Source: a virus. Taken from it: a DNA stretch of 42,907 bases. Numbering within the stretch: position 1 is the first letter of the stretch; every line of letters begins with the position of its first letter. The notes beneath the pieces were generated by a model, which ran no database searches, was not told where the DNA came from, and saw nothing but the letters and a program-made list of their open reading frames with translations. The translations under genes and the position numbers were made by a program. This document shows, piece by piece, positions 1 through 6,874 of this stretch. The stretch is taken from positions 1 to 42,907 of IMG/VR virus record IMGVR_UViG_3300021185_001196. The stretch is one strand, 5' to 3'.

Positions 1-81
1 ATAGTATTTAGTTTGTGCTGAGTAATATATTCGTGTTATTTAGAGTCGTTAAAGTATTACTATCAACGTCGACTTTTAGTT

Positions 82-318
82 TTAAGACTGAGTACTTAAT
101 TCTCTGCAGAATTTTGGAACAGTATTAGAATTTGTATAACTTTTATACTTTTGAAAGCAATTCATTTCGTCGAACTTACTTTGAAACTTAGTATAAATTT
201 CATCGTGATCATAAGTGAATGTTATATCTTTTTTGTTAGTGAAAGTGATTACTGTATTAGTACCGAGTAATGATTTTCTGATTACAAATCTTTTAGTTGT
301 TAGTTTATTATTATTCAT
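82..318 (-). CDS. Small conserved-looking phage protein of unknown function
   Basis: A 78-aa protein on the minus strand, the only leftward gene here with convincing length and composition. It is basic at the N-terminus (MNNNKLTTKRFVIRK), has a central beta-rich stretch, and ends with a Cys-containing segment (MNCFQKYKSY then VPKFCR). It recalls small proteins of marine flavobacterial phages that start with a similar 'FVIRKSLLGTNT' segment, but I cannot assign a function. The start ATG (316-318) is preceded by an A/T-only leader without a Shine-Dalgarno motif. That leader is nearly repeated further upstream (531-570). It points away from the rightward late genes, so it probably marks the end of a leftward, possibly early, transcription unit. 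Confidence 0.65.
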   Translation of the reverse strand: MNNNKLTTKRFVIRKSLLGTNTVITFTNKKDITFTYDHDEIYTKFQSKFDEMNCFQKYKSYTNSNTVPKFCRELSTQS

Positions 319-328
319 AGTTTTTATA

Positions 329-365
329 TTTATTTATTTGTTATTTAGTTTATATTTATATTATC
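329..365 (-). repeat. AT-rich leader, copy 1
   Basis: On the plus strand this holds TTTATTTATTTGTT (329-342), TAGTT, then TATATTTATATTATC (351-365). The same blocks recur in the same order at 531-570. Read on the minus strand, copy 1 lies 10 bases upstream of the ATG of the leftward 78-aa gene, so it may be a duplicated promoter/translation-leader unit. Confidence 0.5.
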
Positions 366-389
366 GTTTGTTAGTTGTGTTTAGTTTGT

Positions 390-442
390 AAGAGTGTAGT
401 TTTATTTGTTAGTTAATTATTAGTTAGAAGTCTAGCACTCTT
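390..442. other. Inverted repeat in intergenic region
   Basis: AAGAGTGTAG (390-399) pairs with CTAGCACTCTT (432-442), leaving one bulged base, around a roughly 30-base A/T loop. It lies just upstream of copy 1 of the leader on the minus strand. It could be a processing site or weak terminator between the two minus-strand frames. There is no clear U-run, so no function is assigned. Confidence 0.3.
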
Positions 443-457
443 CTTCTCTACAATTTA

Positions 458-526
458 CTATAAATGTTTAGTTAAAAGATTTATTATAAGAGTTGTAGTT
501 GAGATAAAGATTAAAGCTGTGATCAT
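458..526 (-). CDS. Possible 22-aa hydrophobic peptide
   Basis: A short minus-strand reading frame, MITALIFISTTTLIINLLTKHL, runs from ATG (524-526) to TAG (458-460). It is almost entirely hydrophobic and could be a single membrane-spanning peptide. The reason to list it is its leader: the same AT-rich block that precedes the 78-aa minus-strand gene occurs a few bases upstream of this ATG. Short hydrophobic frames also arise by chance in AT-rich DNA, so this is tentative. Confidence 0.25.
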   Translation of the reverse strand: MITALIFISTTTLIINLLTKHL

Positions 527-530
527 ATTA

Positions 531-570
531 TTTATTTATTTGTTTAGTTATTAATTATATTTATATTATC
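531..570 (-). repeat. AT-rich leader, copy 2
   Basis: Second copy of the leader at 329-365: TTTATTTATTTGTT at 531-544 and TATATTTATATTATC at 556-570, with a slightly different spacer. On the minus strand it sits 4 bases upstream of the ATG of the 22-aa hydrophobic frame. Low sequence complexity tempers the claim, but two separate blocks of 14 and 15 identical bases in the same order argue for real duplication. Confidence 0.5.
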
Positions 571-581
571 TGCATCGACTA
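571..581. repeat. Direct repeat TGCATCGACTA, copy 1
   Basis: An exact 11-base match to 842-852. The two copies flank the GC-richer structured island. They may be binding sites for a regulator or replication protein, or a chance repeat. Confidence 0.35.
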
Positions 582-664
582 GTAATTAGCTTGTAACTTC
601 TAGTAATTTTTGAAAAATTATAAATATATATAAATGTAAATTGAAAATATATAAATCGAAATCG

Positions 665-825
665 TAGAAAAAGGGTGGGGCCCAAAATTAAAAACCCAAT
701 TTGTAGAAGAACGTAAATAGATTAGGAAGGGGGGCAACACTTTACTTCTATGCTTCTAATCAGTTATGAAAAACAGTGACATTAGGGTCTTAGACCTAGC
801 CTAGTAACAGGCTATTGTCACACTT
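665..825. ncRNA. Candidate structured RNA or structured DNA element in the divergent intergenic region
   Basis: Between 319 and 997 there is no substantial gene, and most of the sequence is strongly AT-rich. This stretch is clearly richer in G and C (for example 671-690) and holds several inverted repeats. GATTAGGAAG (720-729) pairs with CTTCTAATC (753-761) with one bulged G. GTGACA (776-781) pairs with TGTCAC (816-821) and encloses two hairpins, GGTC-TTA-GACC (786-796) and TAGCCT-AGTAAC-AGGCTA (797-814), making a compact three-way-junction-like fold. GGGT (673-676) can pair with ACCC (694-697). Strand is unknown. It could be a noncoding RNA, an origin, or a packaging/control site. I do not recognise a known RNA family. 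Confidence 0.4.
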
Positions 826-841
826 TTGCTATTTTAATAAT

Positions 842-852
842 TGCATCGACTA
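842..852. repeat. Direct repeat TGCATCGACTA, copy 2
   Basis: An exact 11-base match to 571-581, downstream of the structured island and about 145 bases upstream of the first rightward gene. Confidence 0.35.
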
Positions 853-997
853 TTTTAAGTATATATAATACTATATCTATTATTTTCTTTGTTCTATCTT
901 TTTTATTCATATATATTATATGGTGTAAATTAAGATTGTTTCATGTAAATATAAGATATTTTGTGTGATATACTAAATTAAGACAAAAATATTAATT
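853..997 (+). promoter_or_regulatory. AT-rich leader upstream of the first rightward gene
   Basis: This stretch carries no gene I can support. By position it should contain the promoter for the rightward late block, since the genes diverge around it. TATTTTG near 958-964, with a TTG-containing stretch about 20 bases upstream, only loosely resembles the Bacteroidetes -7/-33 consensus (TTTG then TAnnTTTG), so no exact promoter is called. The ATG at 998 is preceded by an A/T-rich run with no Shine-Dalgarno motif. Confidence 0.25.
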
Positions 998-1642
998 ATG
1001 GCAACAAAATCAAGAAGAAGTACTAAAAATCGCAGCGGTTCTTCAACTACTCCAGAGCAAAACTTTGCTAAAGCTTATTATCAAGGGGATATAAACACTC
1101 AGCAGATGAATCAAATAATGAGTGGAAAAACTAATAGAATAACTGGTAAGTCAGGTACGAATTACATACAAGTACCAGGAAGAGAAAAAGAAAACTCTTA
1201 CTCAAGCTTACAAAAGAAAGGATTAATATCGCCAGCAGCGCAGAATGGAGTGGTAGATAAGGTTAAAAACAGACTAAAGCACAAAAAAGTTGAAGTTTAT
1301 ACAGATGAAGAAGGTAGATTTCCTGGATTAACTGACTATGCTAAAGATAAGACTGTAAAAAGCAAGCCAACTAAAACATTTACAGGTGCAACTAAGCATA
1401 CACTAATGGTGCCAAAGAGTGAATTTAAATCAAACAACCCTATTTATAAGGGAGAAAGAGATTATTACAAGTTTAACAAAGGAGAGAAAGATTATTTTGC
1501 AAAAAGCTCTTTAGTTAGAACCGGTGGTGATAATGTAAGACATGATCCTAAAGTAACCCACTATAAAGGGCAAAGTTTAACACCAAAAGATACAAAAAAA
1601 GATATAAAAGCATTTATAAGCCAAAGAGCATTTGGTTATTAA
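998..1642 (+). CDS. Unknown basic protein, first gene of the rightward block
   Basis: A 214-aa, strongly basic and hydrophilic protein rich in Lys, Ser and Thr. The N-terminus (MATKSRRSTKNRSGSS) is probably disordered and may bind nucleic acid. No signal peptide, membrane segment or known catalytic motif is visible. Tyr- and Gly-rich segments such as NNPIYKGERDYYKF sit in the second half. I do not recognise a family. The next gene, 38 bases downstream, encodes a protein of similar size and composition. The pair precede the tail-fibre gene, so minor virion proteins are possible. That is inference only. Confidence 0.75.
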   Translation: MATKSRRSTKNRSGSSTTPEQNFAKAYYQGDINTQQMNQIMSGKTNRITGKSGTNYIQVPGREKENSYSSLQKKGLISPAAQNGVVDKVKNRLKHKKVEVYTDEEGRFPGLTDYAKDKTVKSKPTKTFTGATKHTLMVPKSEFKSNNPIYKGERDYYKFNKGEKDYFAKSSLVRTGGDNVRHDPKVTHYKGQSLTPKDTKKDIKAFISQRAFGY

Positions 1643-1680
1643 AATATTAAACAAAAAACTAAACATTAAAAACAAAAAAA

Positions 1681-2385
1681 ATGGCATATAAACACGCAGC
1701 TAAGAAAGTAGGAAGACCTATGATGGGTAGTGCAAAAGGTAAAGCATTAAGCAACAAATCAAAATCAACACCAAAAACATTGGATCCTAAAACAGAAGCA
1801 AACACTAAAAGCCCAAAGTCTAGTAAAAGAGTAGGAGATGTGTATAGTACAATCAAATCAAAGTCTAGTAACAAAGATATAAATCTAATGCCTACACCTG
1901 AATTTAATCTTACAGCAAATGCTATGCCAAGAGAAGATGGTTTTGCTCATAATAAGATAAGTGCTGGTCAAATGAGAGGTAAAGCTATGACTTCAGATGA
2001 AATGGCTGCGCAGCAGAAAGGTAATCCAATCATGCCTAATCTTAATAAAGAAAAGTACACTGATTCAGGTATGAATTATAGAGATGCTAATAATGTTAGA
2101 ATTAAAGGAAGTACTGTTGATGAGGAAAACTTGTCAAATATAAAAAATAAATCTCCATACAGGCCTTATGTTGAAACAACGCAAACTAGCGAGACGCCTA
2201 TGAGACCTAGTTCAGCTGCTTTACCTGGAGGTGGAAAGCCTGGTGAAAAACTATTTTTAGATAAAGCCGCTAAAATGGTAGCCCAACACCCATCTAAGCA
2301 GAGAATGGGAAATATGGTTAATAAAGTTGCTCAATATAAAATGCCTAACGTTAAAGCTGCTCAAAAAAGAAACTGTAAATACTAA
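1681..2385 (+). CDS. Unknown basic, low-complexity protein
   Basis: A 234-aa hydrophilic protein with a Lys/Ser-rich N-terminal 60 residues and many Met-Pro and Asn-rich segments (LMPTPEFNLTANAMP). It ends in a basic tail with a Cys (KAAQKRNCKY). No membrane segment or enzymatic motif is visible. The start follows a run of A residues, typical of this window. It lies between another basic unknown protein and a tail fibre (3 bases to the fibre ATG), suggesting co-expression with virion genes. Function is unassigned. Confidence 0.75.
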   Translation: MAYKHAAKKVGRPMMGSAKGKALSNKSKSTPKTLDPKTEANTKSPKSSKRVGDVYSTIKSKSSNKDINLMPTPEFNLTANAMPREDGFAHNKISAGQMRGKAMTSDEMAAQQKGNPIMPNLNKEKYTDSGMNYRDANNVRIKGSTVDEENLSNIKNKSPYRPYVETTQTSETPMRPSSAALPGGGKPGEKLFLDKAAKMVAQHPSKQRMGNMVNKVAQYKMPNVKAAQKRNCKY

Positions 2386-2388
2386 AAT

Positions 2389-4134
2389 ATGTCGATAATA
2401 TACTCCTACCCTATAAAAGGTGCAGCTGTTGATGATGATTTGATATTAATATCGGATAGCGCTAGCACACCTAAATTTGCTACTAAACAAGTTAGAGTGT
2501 CTGGACTACCTTTCTCTAATAATCAAGGAACTGTAACCTCTGTAGGAGTATCAATGCCATCAGCATTTGCTGTAGCTGGGAGCCCTATAACTGATAGTGG
2601 CACTATAGCTGTTACAACTACTGGTGGTAATGTTGGACAATTTCTGGCACATGACGGAACATGGGGCACGCCAGCAGGTGGAGCTGCTAATCCAGCTGGT
2701 AGTACTTCAGAGATACAGTATAACAATGGTGGAGCTTTTGGAGCTTCTCCTGATTTTTCATATGCTTCTAGTATATTAAGAGTTAAGCACACTATAAACG
2801 TTTTAGGACAAGGCAATGGCAATCCAGCTGGTAGAATAAAATTACATTGTGAAAATTCTTCACATGGAGTTACTTTAGAAGGGCCTGCACACGCTGGTAA
2901 TAACAGTTATCTTTTAAAACTTCCTAGTGCTGCACCTACTGATAATCAAATATTAGAATATACTACCGCTGGTAGCTTAGGATGGATAGCCACTCCTTCT
3001 GGAGCTGGTGGTTCTTACACTGCTGGAGATGGTTTACAACTAAATGGAACATCGTTTAGCACTGATTTAAAATTAAACGGTGGTTTAGCAATAGAAACAA
3101 CTTCTTTAGCCTTAGATCTATCAGCATCGTCAATAGAAGGTACTTTAGCTATTTCTGATGGTGGTACTGGTTCTTCAAATACTGAGTATTGTGATTTAAC
3201 AGCTAATGTTACAGGAATTTTACCTATAACACAAGGTGGAACAGGTTTAAATACAGTTGGAACTACAAGTGGTTATGTTTTAACTTCTAATGGATCATCA
3301 GCTGCTTCTTGGGCTGCATCTAATAATATTTCAAACACTGACTTGTCTTTCTCAGCAAATAGAACATTAGATATTGGTAATAAATCTTTAACTATTATAG
3401 ATACAGGTTCTGGTTCCACAAAAAACTTGTTTAAATTTGTAGCTGCAAATGCTACGGATCCAACATTTACTGTTGGTCACACTACCTCAGCCGAAGGTTA
3501 TATAGTAATAGAAGGTAATGGTAGTAATAGAACAGGTCAAGTACAATTTAAAAACGCTGCAGGTGATCACTATACTGGAATAAAAGCAACGACAACACAA
3601 GCAGCTGACATTAATTATACATTACCAGCCGCACAAGGAGCGGCAGACAACGTGTTGACTAACAATGGATCAGGTATTCTTTCCTGGTCAAGCGTAGGCG
3701 AAACAGGAACATGGACACCAACTGCTTACGTAGCGACAGGAACTGCTCCAACCGTTGTGAGTTCTAACGGTACTTACACCATAGTTAAAGACATATGCCA
3801 TATAACTTTTCAAATAGTAGTTACAGGAAGTTCAACTTCAAATGTGTCTATGATTGTTGGTGGTATACCAGCAGCTGCATATGGTGATGCTACCGCTGGA
3901 GAACAATCAGCAGGGCAACTATTTGCAAATACTGATTCAAATACTTACGATTCTGTACCTAGCATATTTTACATATCATATGATAAATTATACATGATAG
4001 TTCAAGGTGGTAGTAAAAATTCTCTTACTGCACCATTTGGTTTGAAAGCTCAAGATTACGTACCAAGTTGGTATAGGCCTTCAGCTGGATCAGGTATAAC
4101 TTTAAAAGGATCTGCAACTTATAAATTAGCATAA
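2389..4134 (+). CDS. Tail fibre / host-interaction protein with GGTG repeats
   Basis: A 581-aa protein with the composition of phage tail fibres: rich in Gly, Ser, Thr, Ala and Asn, no Cys-rich or enzymatic motifs. Recognisable fibre pieces include GTVTSVGVSMPSAFAVAG (about residue 47), SEIQYNNGGAFGASPDF (about 106), and two GGTG turns, ISDGGTGSS (about 257) and ITQGGTGLN (about 282), which in phage fibres mark repeating beta units. The last ~145 residues begin with TGTWTPTAYV (about 438) and continue with a beta-rich segment ending in IVGGIPAAAYG. This resembles C-terminal domains of phage tail spikes and fibres. The N-terminal ~30 residues likely attach it to the tail. Host receptor unknown. 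Confidence 0.8.
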   Translation: MSIIYSYPIKGAAVDDDLILISDSASTPKFATKQVRVSGLPFSNNQGTVTSVGVSMPSAFAVAGSPITDSGTIAVTTTGGNVGQFLAHDGTWGTPAGGAANPAGSTSEIQYNNGGAFGASPDFSYASSILRVKHTINVLGQGNGNPAGRIKLHCENSSHGVTLEGPAHAGNNSYLLKLPSAAPTDNQILEYTTAGSLGWIATPSGAGGSYTAGDGLQLNGTSFSTDLKLNGGLAIETTSLALDLSASSIEGTLAISDGGTGSSNTEYCDLTANVTGILPITQGGTGLNTVGTTSGYVLTSNGSSAASWAASNNISNTDLSFSANRTLDIGNKSLTIIDTGSGSTKNLFKFVAANATDPTFTVGHTTSAEGYIVIEGNGSNRTGQVQFKNAAGDHYTGIKATTTQAADINYTLPAAQGAADNVLTNNGSGILSWSSVGETGTWTPTAYVATGTAPTVVSSNGTYTIVKDICHITFQIVVTGSSTSNVSMIVGGIPAAAYGDATAGEQSAGQLFANTDSNTYDSVPSIFYISYDKLYMIVQGGSKNSLTAPFGLKAQDYVPSWYRPSAGSGITLKGSATYKLA

Positions 4135-4156
4135 CAAAATTATTAAAAAATAAAAA

Positions 4157-4426
4157 ATGGCAATAACAAAAGAAGTGTCTAATGAAACAATAGAAGTTTC
4201 AGGGCAGTACAAAATAATAGGTGTTAAAAAAGTAACAACTATATATGAGGATGGAAAAGTAATCTCTAAATCTAATCATAGAACTACTTATAGTCCTGAT
4301 ATGGATGTGTCTACATTGGATGCTGATGTAGCAGCTATAGCTAACACTGTTTGGTTACAAGAAGTTAAAGACGCTTACCAAGCTTACTTAGCTACTACTC
4401 CTCAGCCAGAGCCAATAGATGATTAA
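4157..4426 (+). CDS. Small fibre-associated phage protein of unknown function
   Basis: An 89-aa protein that resembles a small family I know from marine phages, usually placed beside tail-fibre genes. It starts MAITKEV, has a central strand-rich part (YKIIGVKKVTTIYEDGKVIS, then a His-Arg pair), and ends with a helix containing VWLQEVKDAYQAYLA. No catalytic residues are evident. It begins 22 bases after the tail-fibre gene, with an A-rich leader. A role as a fibre chaperone or accessory is possible but not shown by the sequence. Confidence 0.75.
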   Translation: MAITKEVSNETIEVSGQYKIIGVKKVTTIYEDGKVISKSNHRTTYSPDMDVSTLDADVAAIANTVWLQEVKDAYQAYLATTPQPEPIDD

Positions 4427-4430
4427 AATA

Positions 4431-4447
4431 TTTCTACCATGTAGAAA
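4431..4447 (+). other. Intergenic hairpin 1
   Basis: TTTCTAC (4431-4437), a CAT loop and GTAGAAA (4441-4447) form a perfect 7-bp inverted repeat. It directly follows the stop of the 89-aa gene and is the first of two tandem hairpins. No T-run follows, so it is not a standard rho-independent terminator. An RNA processing or stability role is possible. Confidence 0.45.
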
Positions 4448-4451
4448 CCAC

Positions 4452-4469
4452 TACTATCAAGTGATAGTA
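4452..4469 (+). other. Intergenic hairpin 2
   Basis: TACTATCA (4452-4459) and TGATAGTA (4462-4469) form a perfect 8-bp inverted repeat separated by two bases, five bases after hairpin 1. Close pairing makes it either an RNA stem with a reopened loop or a palindromic protein-binding site ahead of the gene at 4504. Confidence 0.45.
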
Positions 4470-4503
4470 TATAATAACCAACGTTTAACTAAAACCAAAT
4501 ACA

Positions 4504-4794
4504 ATGACGTTTTTATATACCCGTACCAATACGTGGAGTAGTACACCACAACCAAATGAAGAAACCATTAAGTTATGGGAACACATCTCACAGAAGAAAA
4601 ACTGGAGAATAACTCAATTACCTAATGGATTTTTACAAACCGAATACAAAGACATGAACTCAAATGAATGGGTTGATGTAACCAGAAGAGAAACAATAGC
4701 TGGAGCAGAGCAAGCAATAGATAGTTCTATTGAGCACTACACTAAAAAGCTAGAGTTTACCAAAGGACCGAAAGTTGTAAAAACCTTCGAATAG
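4504..4794 (+). CDS. Small unknown protein preceding the chaperonin genes
   Basis: A 96-aa soluble protein with several Trp residues (TNTWSS, LWEHISQKKNWRI, NEWVDV) and a C-terminal helix (AGAEQAIDSSIEHYTKKLEF). No known motif. It starts after a two-hairpin intergenic segment and is separated by 31 bases from the GroEL homologue, so it may be in the same transcript. Function unknown. Confidence 0.7.
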   Translation: MTFLYTRTNTWSSTPQPNEETIKLWEHISQKKNWRITQLPNGFLQTEYKDMNSNEWVDVTRRETIAGAEQAIDSSIEHYTKKLEFTKGPKVVKTFE

Positions 4795-4825
4795 TATTCA
4801 AATCAATCATATTTAATCAAATCAA

Positions 4826-6370
4826 ATGCAAGAATTAAAGTTAGTTAAAAACCTGACTTTTGGCGATACAGCTAGGAGTCAGGTATTAACCGGCGTTGAG
4901 AAACTTACTAATGCAGTAGGGTCAACGTTAGGTGCGAGTGGAAAATGTGTTATACTAGAAGATAGTTTAGGCAAACCACAAATAACCAAGGATGGAGTAA
5001 CAGTTGCTAATAGTATAACATTACAAGATCCATTACAAAACATTGGAGCTACATTAATAAAACAAGCGGCTCAAAGAACAGTATCAGACGCTGGCGACGG
5101 AACGACTACCGCAACAGTGTTAGCTAAAGCTATACTAGATCAAGCTACAGAGCATTCGCTACTAGATGATCCAAGAGCTGTTAAAGAAGGTATTGACTCA
5201 GGTGTTAGTAAAGTTATAAAGTATTTAAATAAAAAGTCCAGAAAAGTAACTGGCAAAAAAATAGACCAAGTCGCTACTATATCAGCTAATAATGATAAAG
5301 AGTTGGGTAAGGTCATAGGAGAAGCATTCCGATTAGTAGATGAGACAGGGGTTGTTATGATGGAAACAAACGAGCAACCAGAAACTGTAGTTGAGTTAAT
5401 AGAGGGTGTTCAATATGACAGAGCTCTTAAGAACAACCACTTTATTACCAACAAAGAAAAAGGAACGGCTGAGCTTGAAAATCCGTTGGTTCTAATCGTT
5501 GAATCAGTAATACCCAACGTGCGGAAGATTCAGTCAGTCCTTGAATTTATTATAAAAAATGGTAAGAGTCTTCTTATCATTGCAGATGTTGACCCACAAG
5601 TAGTTTCCGCGCTGGCTATGAACAAGACGAAGGGTAATATAAAGGTCAATATCGTAGATGCGCCAATATATGGAATCAGCAAGAAGGATGTATTATCTGA
5701 TCTTTGTGCTGTTACTGGCGCTACACTTATTAATGAAGATCTAGGTGACGATATGGACATAATAAGTCCAGATCATTTAGGTTCATGTGTTAGATCTGTA
5801 ACTAATCACGAAGAGACAATACTTCAAGTAGACTTATCAGATAACGCTGAAGTAAAAGAAACTGTATCTTTACTAGAAAGAAATATAAAAGAAACTAAAA
5901 ACCCTAATATTATTATTAGACTAGAGAAACGATTAGCTAAATTAAAAGCTAAAGTTGCTACAGTTAAAGTTGGGGCTAACTCTGAAATAGAACTGAAAGA
6001 GAAGAGGGATAGAGTTGAAGATGCTATTTGTGCTACAAAAGCTGCGATTAAAGAAGGTATAGTGCCAGGAGGCGGTATAGCTTTGTTAAATGCTAGTTTT
6101 AATTTAAAACCGACTTGTATAGGTGAAGAAGTACTTTACAGTGCTATTAGAAGACCTCACGAGTTGATATTAAACAATGCTGGTATTAGCGATATAAAAA
6201 AGCTTGAAGAAGGCATGGGATTAGATGTGGTTACAGGAAAAACGGTGGATATGGTAAAAGCCGGAATTATAGATCCTTTGTTAGTTACTAAGAGCGCATT
6301 AACAAACGCAGCTTCAGTAGCTACCACTATATTATCAACTGATTGTGTAATTAATAACATAAGAGCATGA
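4826..6370 (+). CDS. groEL: Phage-encoded GroEL-type chaperonin (Hsp60)
   Basis: A 514-aa group I chaperonin subunit, expected to form an ATP-driven folding ring in the host cytoplasm. Active-site elements align by eye with E. coli GroEL: ITKDG (53-57), AGDGTTTATV (89-98, D91 matching Asp87), RVEDA with D399 matching catalytic Asp398, then PGGG, and GIIDP near the end. The apical domain is recognisable from EGVQYDR (193-199). Oddities: TLGA at 34-37 replaces TLGP of the ATP loop. By alignment, two apical groove positions change (Y203 to H205, L234 to Q236). The equatorial part after PGGG is shorter. The protein stops after DCVINNIRA with no Gly-Gly-Met tail (E. coli has 548 residues). It overlaps the groES gene by 4 bases, in the reverse of the usual bacterial groES-groEL order. 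Its place among late genes suggests it folds virion proteins. Confidence 0.95.
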   Translation: MQELKLVKNLTFGDTARSQVLTGVEKLTNAVGSTLGASGKCVILEDSLGKPQITKDGVTVANSITLQDPLQNIGATLIKQAAQRTVSDAGDGTTTATVLAKAILDQATEHSLLDDPRAVKEGIDSGVSKVIKYLNKKSRKVTGKKIDQVATISANNDKELGKVIGEAFRLVDETGVVMMETNEQPETVVELIEGVQYDRALKNNHFITNKEKGTAELENPLVLIVESVIPNVRKIQSVLEFIIKNGKSLLIIADVDPQVVSALAMNKTKGNIKVNIVDAPIYGISKKDVLSDLCAVTGATLINEDLGDDMDIISPDHLGSCVRSVTNHEETILQVDLSDNAEVKETVSLLERNIKETKNPNIIIRLEKRLAKLKAKVATVKVGANSEIELKEKRDRVEDAICATKAAIKEGIVPGGGIALLNASFNLKPTCIGEEVLYSAIRRPHELILNNAGISDIKKLEEGMGLDVVTGKTVDMVKAGIIDPLLVTKSALTNAASVATTILSTDCVINNIRA

Positions 6371-6627
6371 AGGCGGTAGGTAAATATATAGTTATTGAAC
6401 CTATCAAAGAAGTTGATGTTCAAACAAAAGGTGGGTTAATTCTAGCTGAAAAGCAAAGAGAAGATGTTAGATACAGAAGAGCTAAGGTTGTAGAACCTGG
6501 CTCTGATGTAAATGTATTAAAAAAAGGTGATGAAATCTACTATGACAGATCATCTGGTTTTAATATAGAAATAAACAAAGAGGAATATAAAATCATTAAA
6601 GAGTTTGATGTAGTTATAATATTGTAA
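6367..6627 (+). CDS. groES: Phage-encoded GroES-type co-chaperonin (Hsp10)
   Basis: An 86-aa co-chaperonin that should cap the chaperonin ring. The N-terminal strand KYIVIEPIKE is followed by the mobile-loop segment QTKGGLILAEKQ, where GGLIL (22-26) matches GGIVL of E. coli GroES, the part that binds GroEL. The C-terminus (EYKIIKEFDVVIIL) matches the final GroES strands. The segment between KVVEPGSDVNV and LKKGDEIYY is too short for the roof beta-hairpin of bacterial GroES, so the dome roof appears reduced, as known for T4 gp31. The ATG overlaps the groEL stop (ATGA), implying translational coupling. Confidence 0.9.
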   Translation: MKAVGKYIVIEPIKEVDVQTKGGLILAEKQREDVRYRRAKVVEPGSDVNVLKKGDEIYYDRSSGFNIEINKEEYKIIKEFDVVIIL

Positions 6628-6636
6628 AAAAACAAC

Positions 6637-6870
6637 ATGTCAAGAAGAGATATAGTAAACATGCACGCAGCAATGCAGAAAATAAAAAATCCTATTAATA
6701 AACCAGAAAAAAGCGGGCGTTTAAAAAAATTTATTAAAAAGAAAAGAACCGAAAAACTTGCTGACGAAATAGATAGAACTTTTGATCATATGGAAAAAAA
6801 TCCTCAAATAACTCATTTTGGATGGGTTAGAGGTAAAGCAGATAAACTTAAAAAAAAGAATAAAATATAA
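6637..6870 (+). CDS. Small basic unknown protein
   Basis: A 77-aa, Lys/Arg-rich, probably helical protein (SGRLKKFIKKKRTEKLADEI in the middle, KADKLKKKNKI at the end). It starts 9 bases after groES. No membrane segment. The charge suggests RNA or DNA binding, but I do not recognise a family. Confidence 0.65.
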   Translation: MSRRDIVNMHAAMQKIKNPINKPEKSGRLKKFIKKKRTEKLADEIDRTFDHMEKNPQITHFGWVRGKADKLKKKNKI

Positions 6871-6874
6871 ATAA

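Noticed and set aside
1-81. A further minus-strand gene at the left edge
   Set aside because: No open frame with a usable start was found; stops occur in the frames examined.
776-821. tRNA or tmRNA in the structured island
   Set aside because: The nested stems total only 46 bases, with no anticodon arm of 5 bp and 7-base loop and no TTC-type T-loop.
319-997. Phage attachment site or integration module
   Set aside because: No integrase or recombinase gene lies in the window, and the only direct repeat is 11 bases long, which is too little to call an att site.
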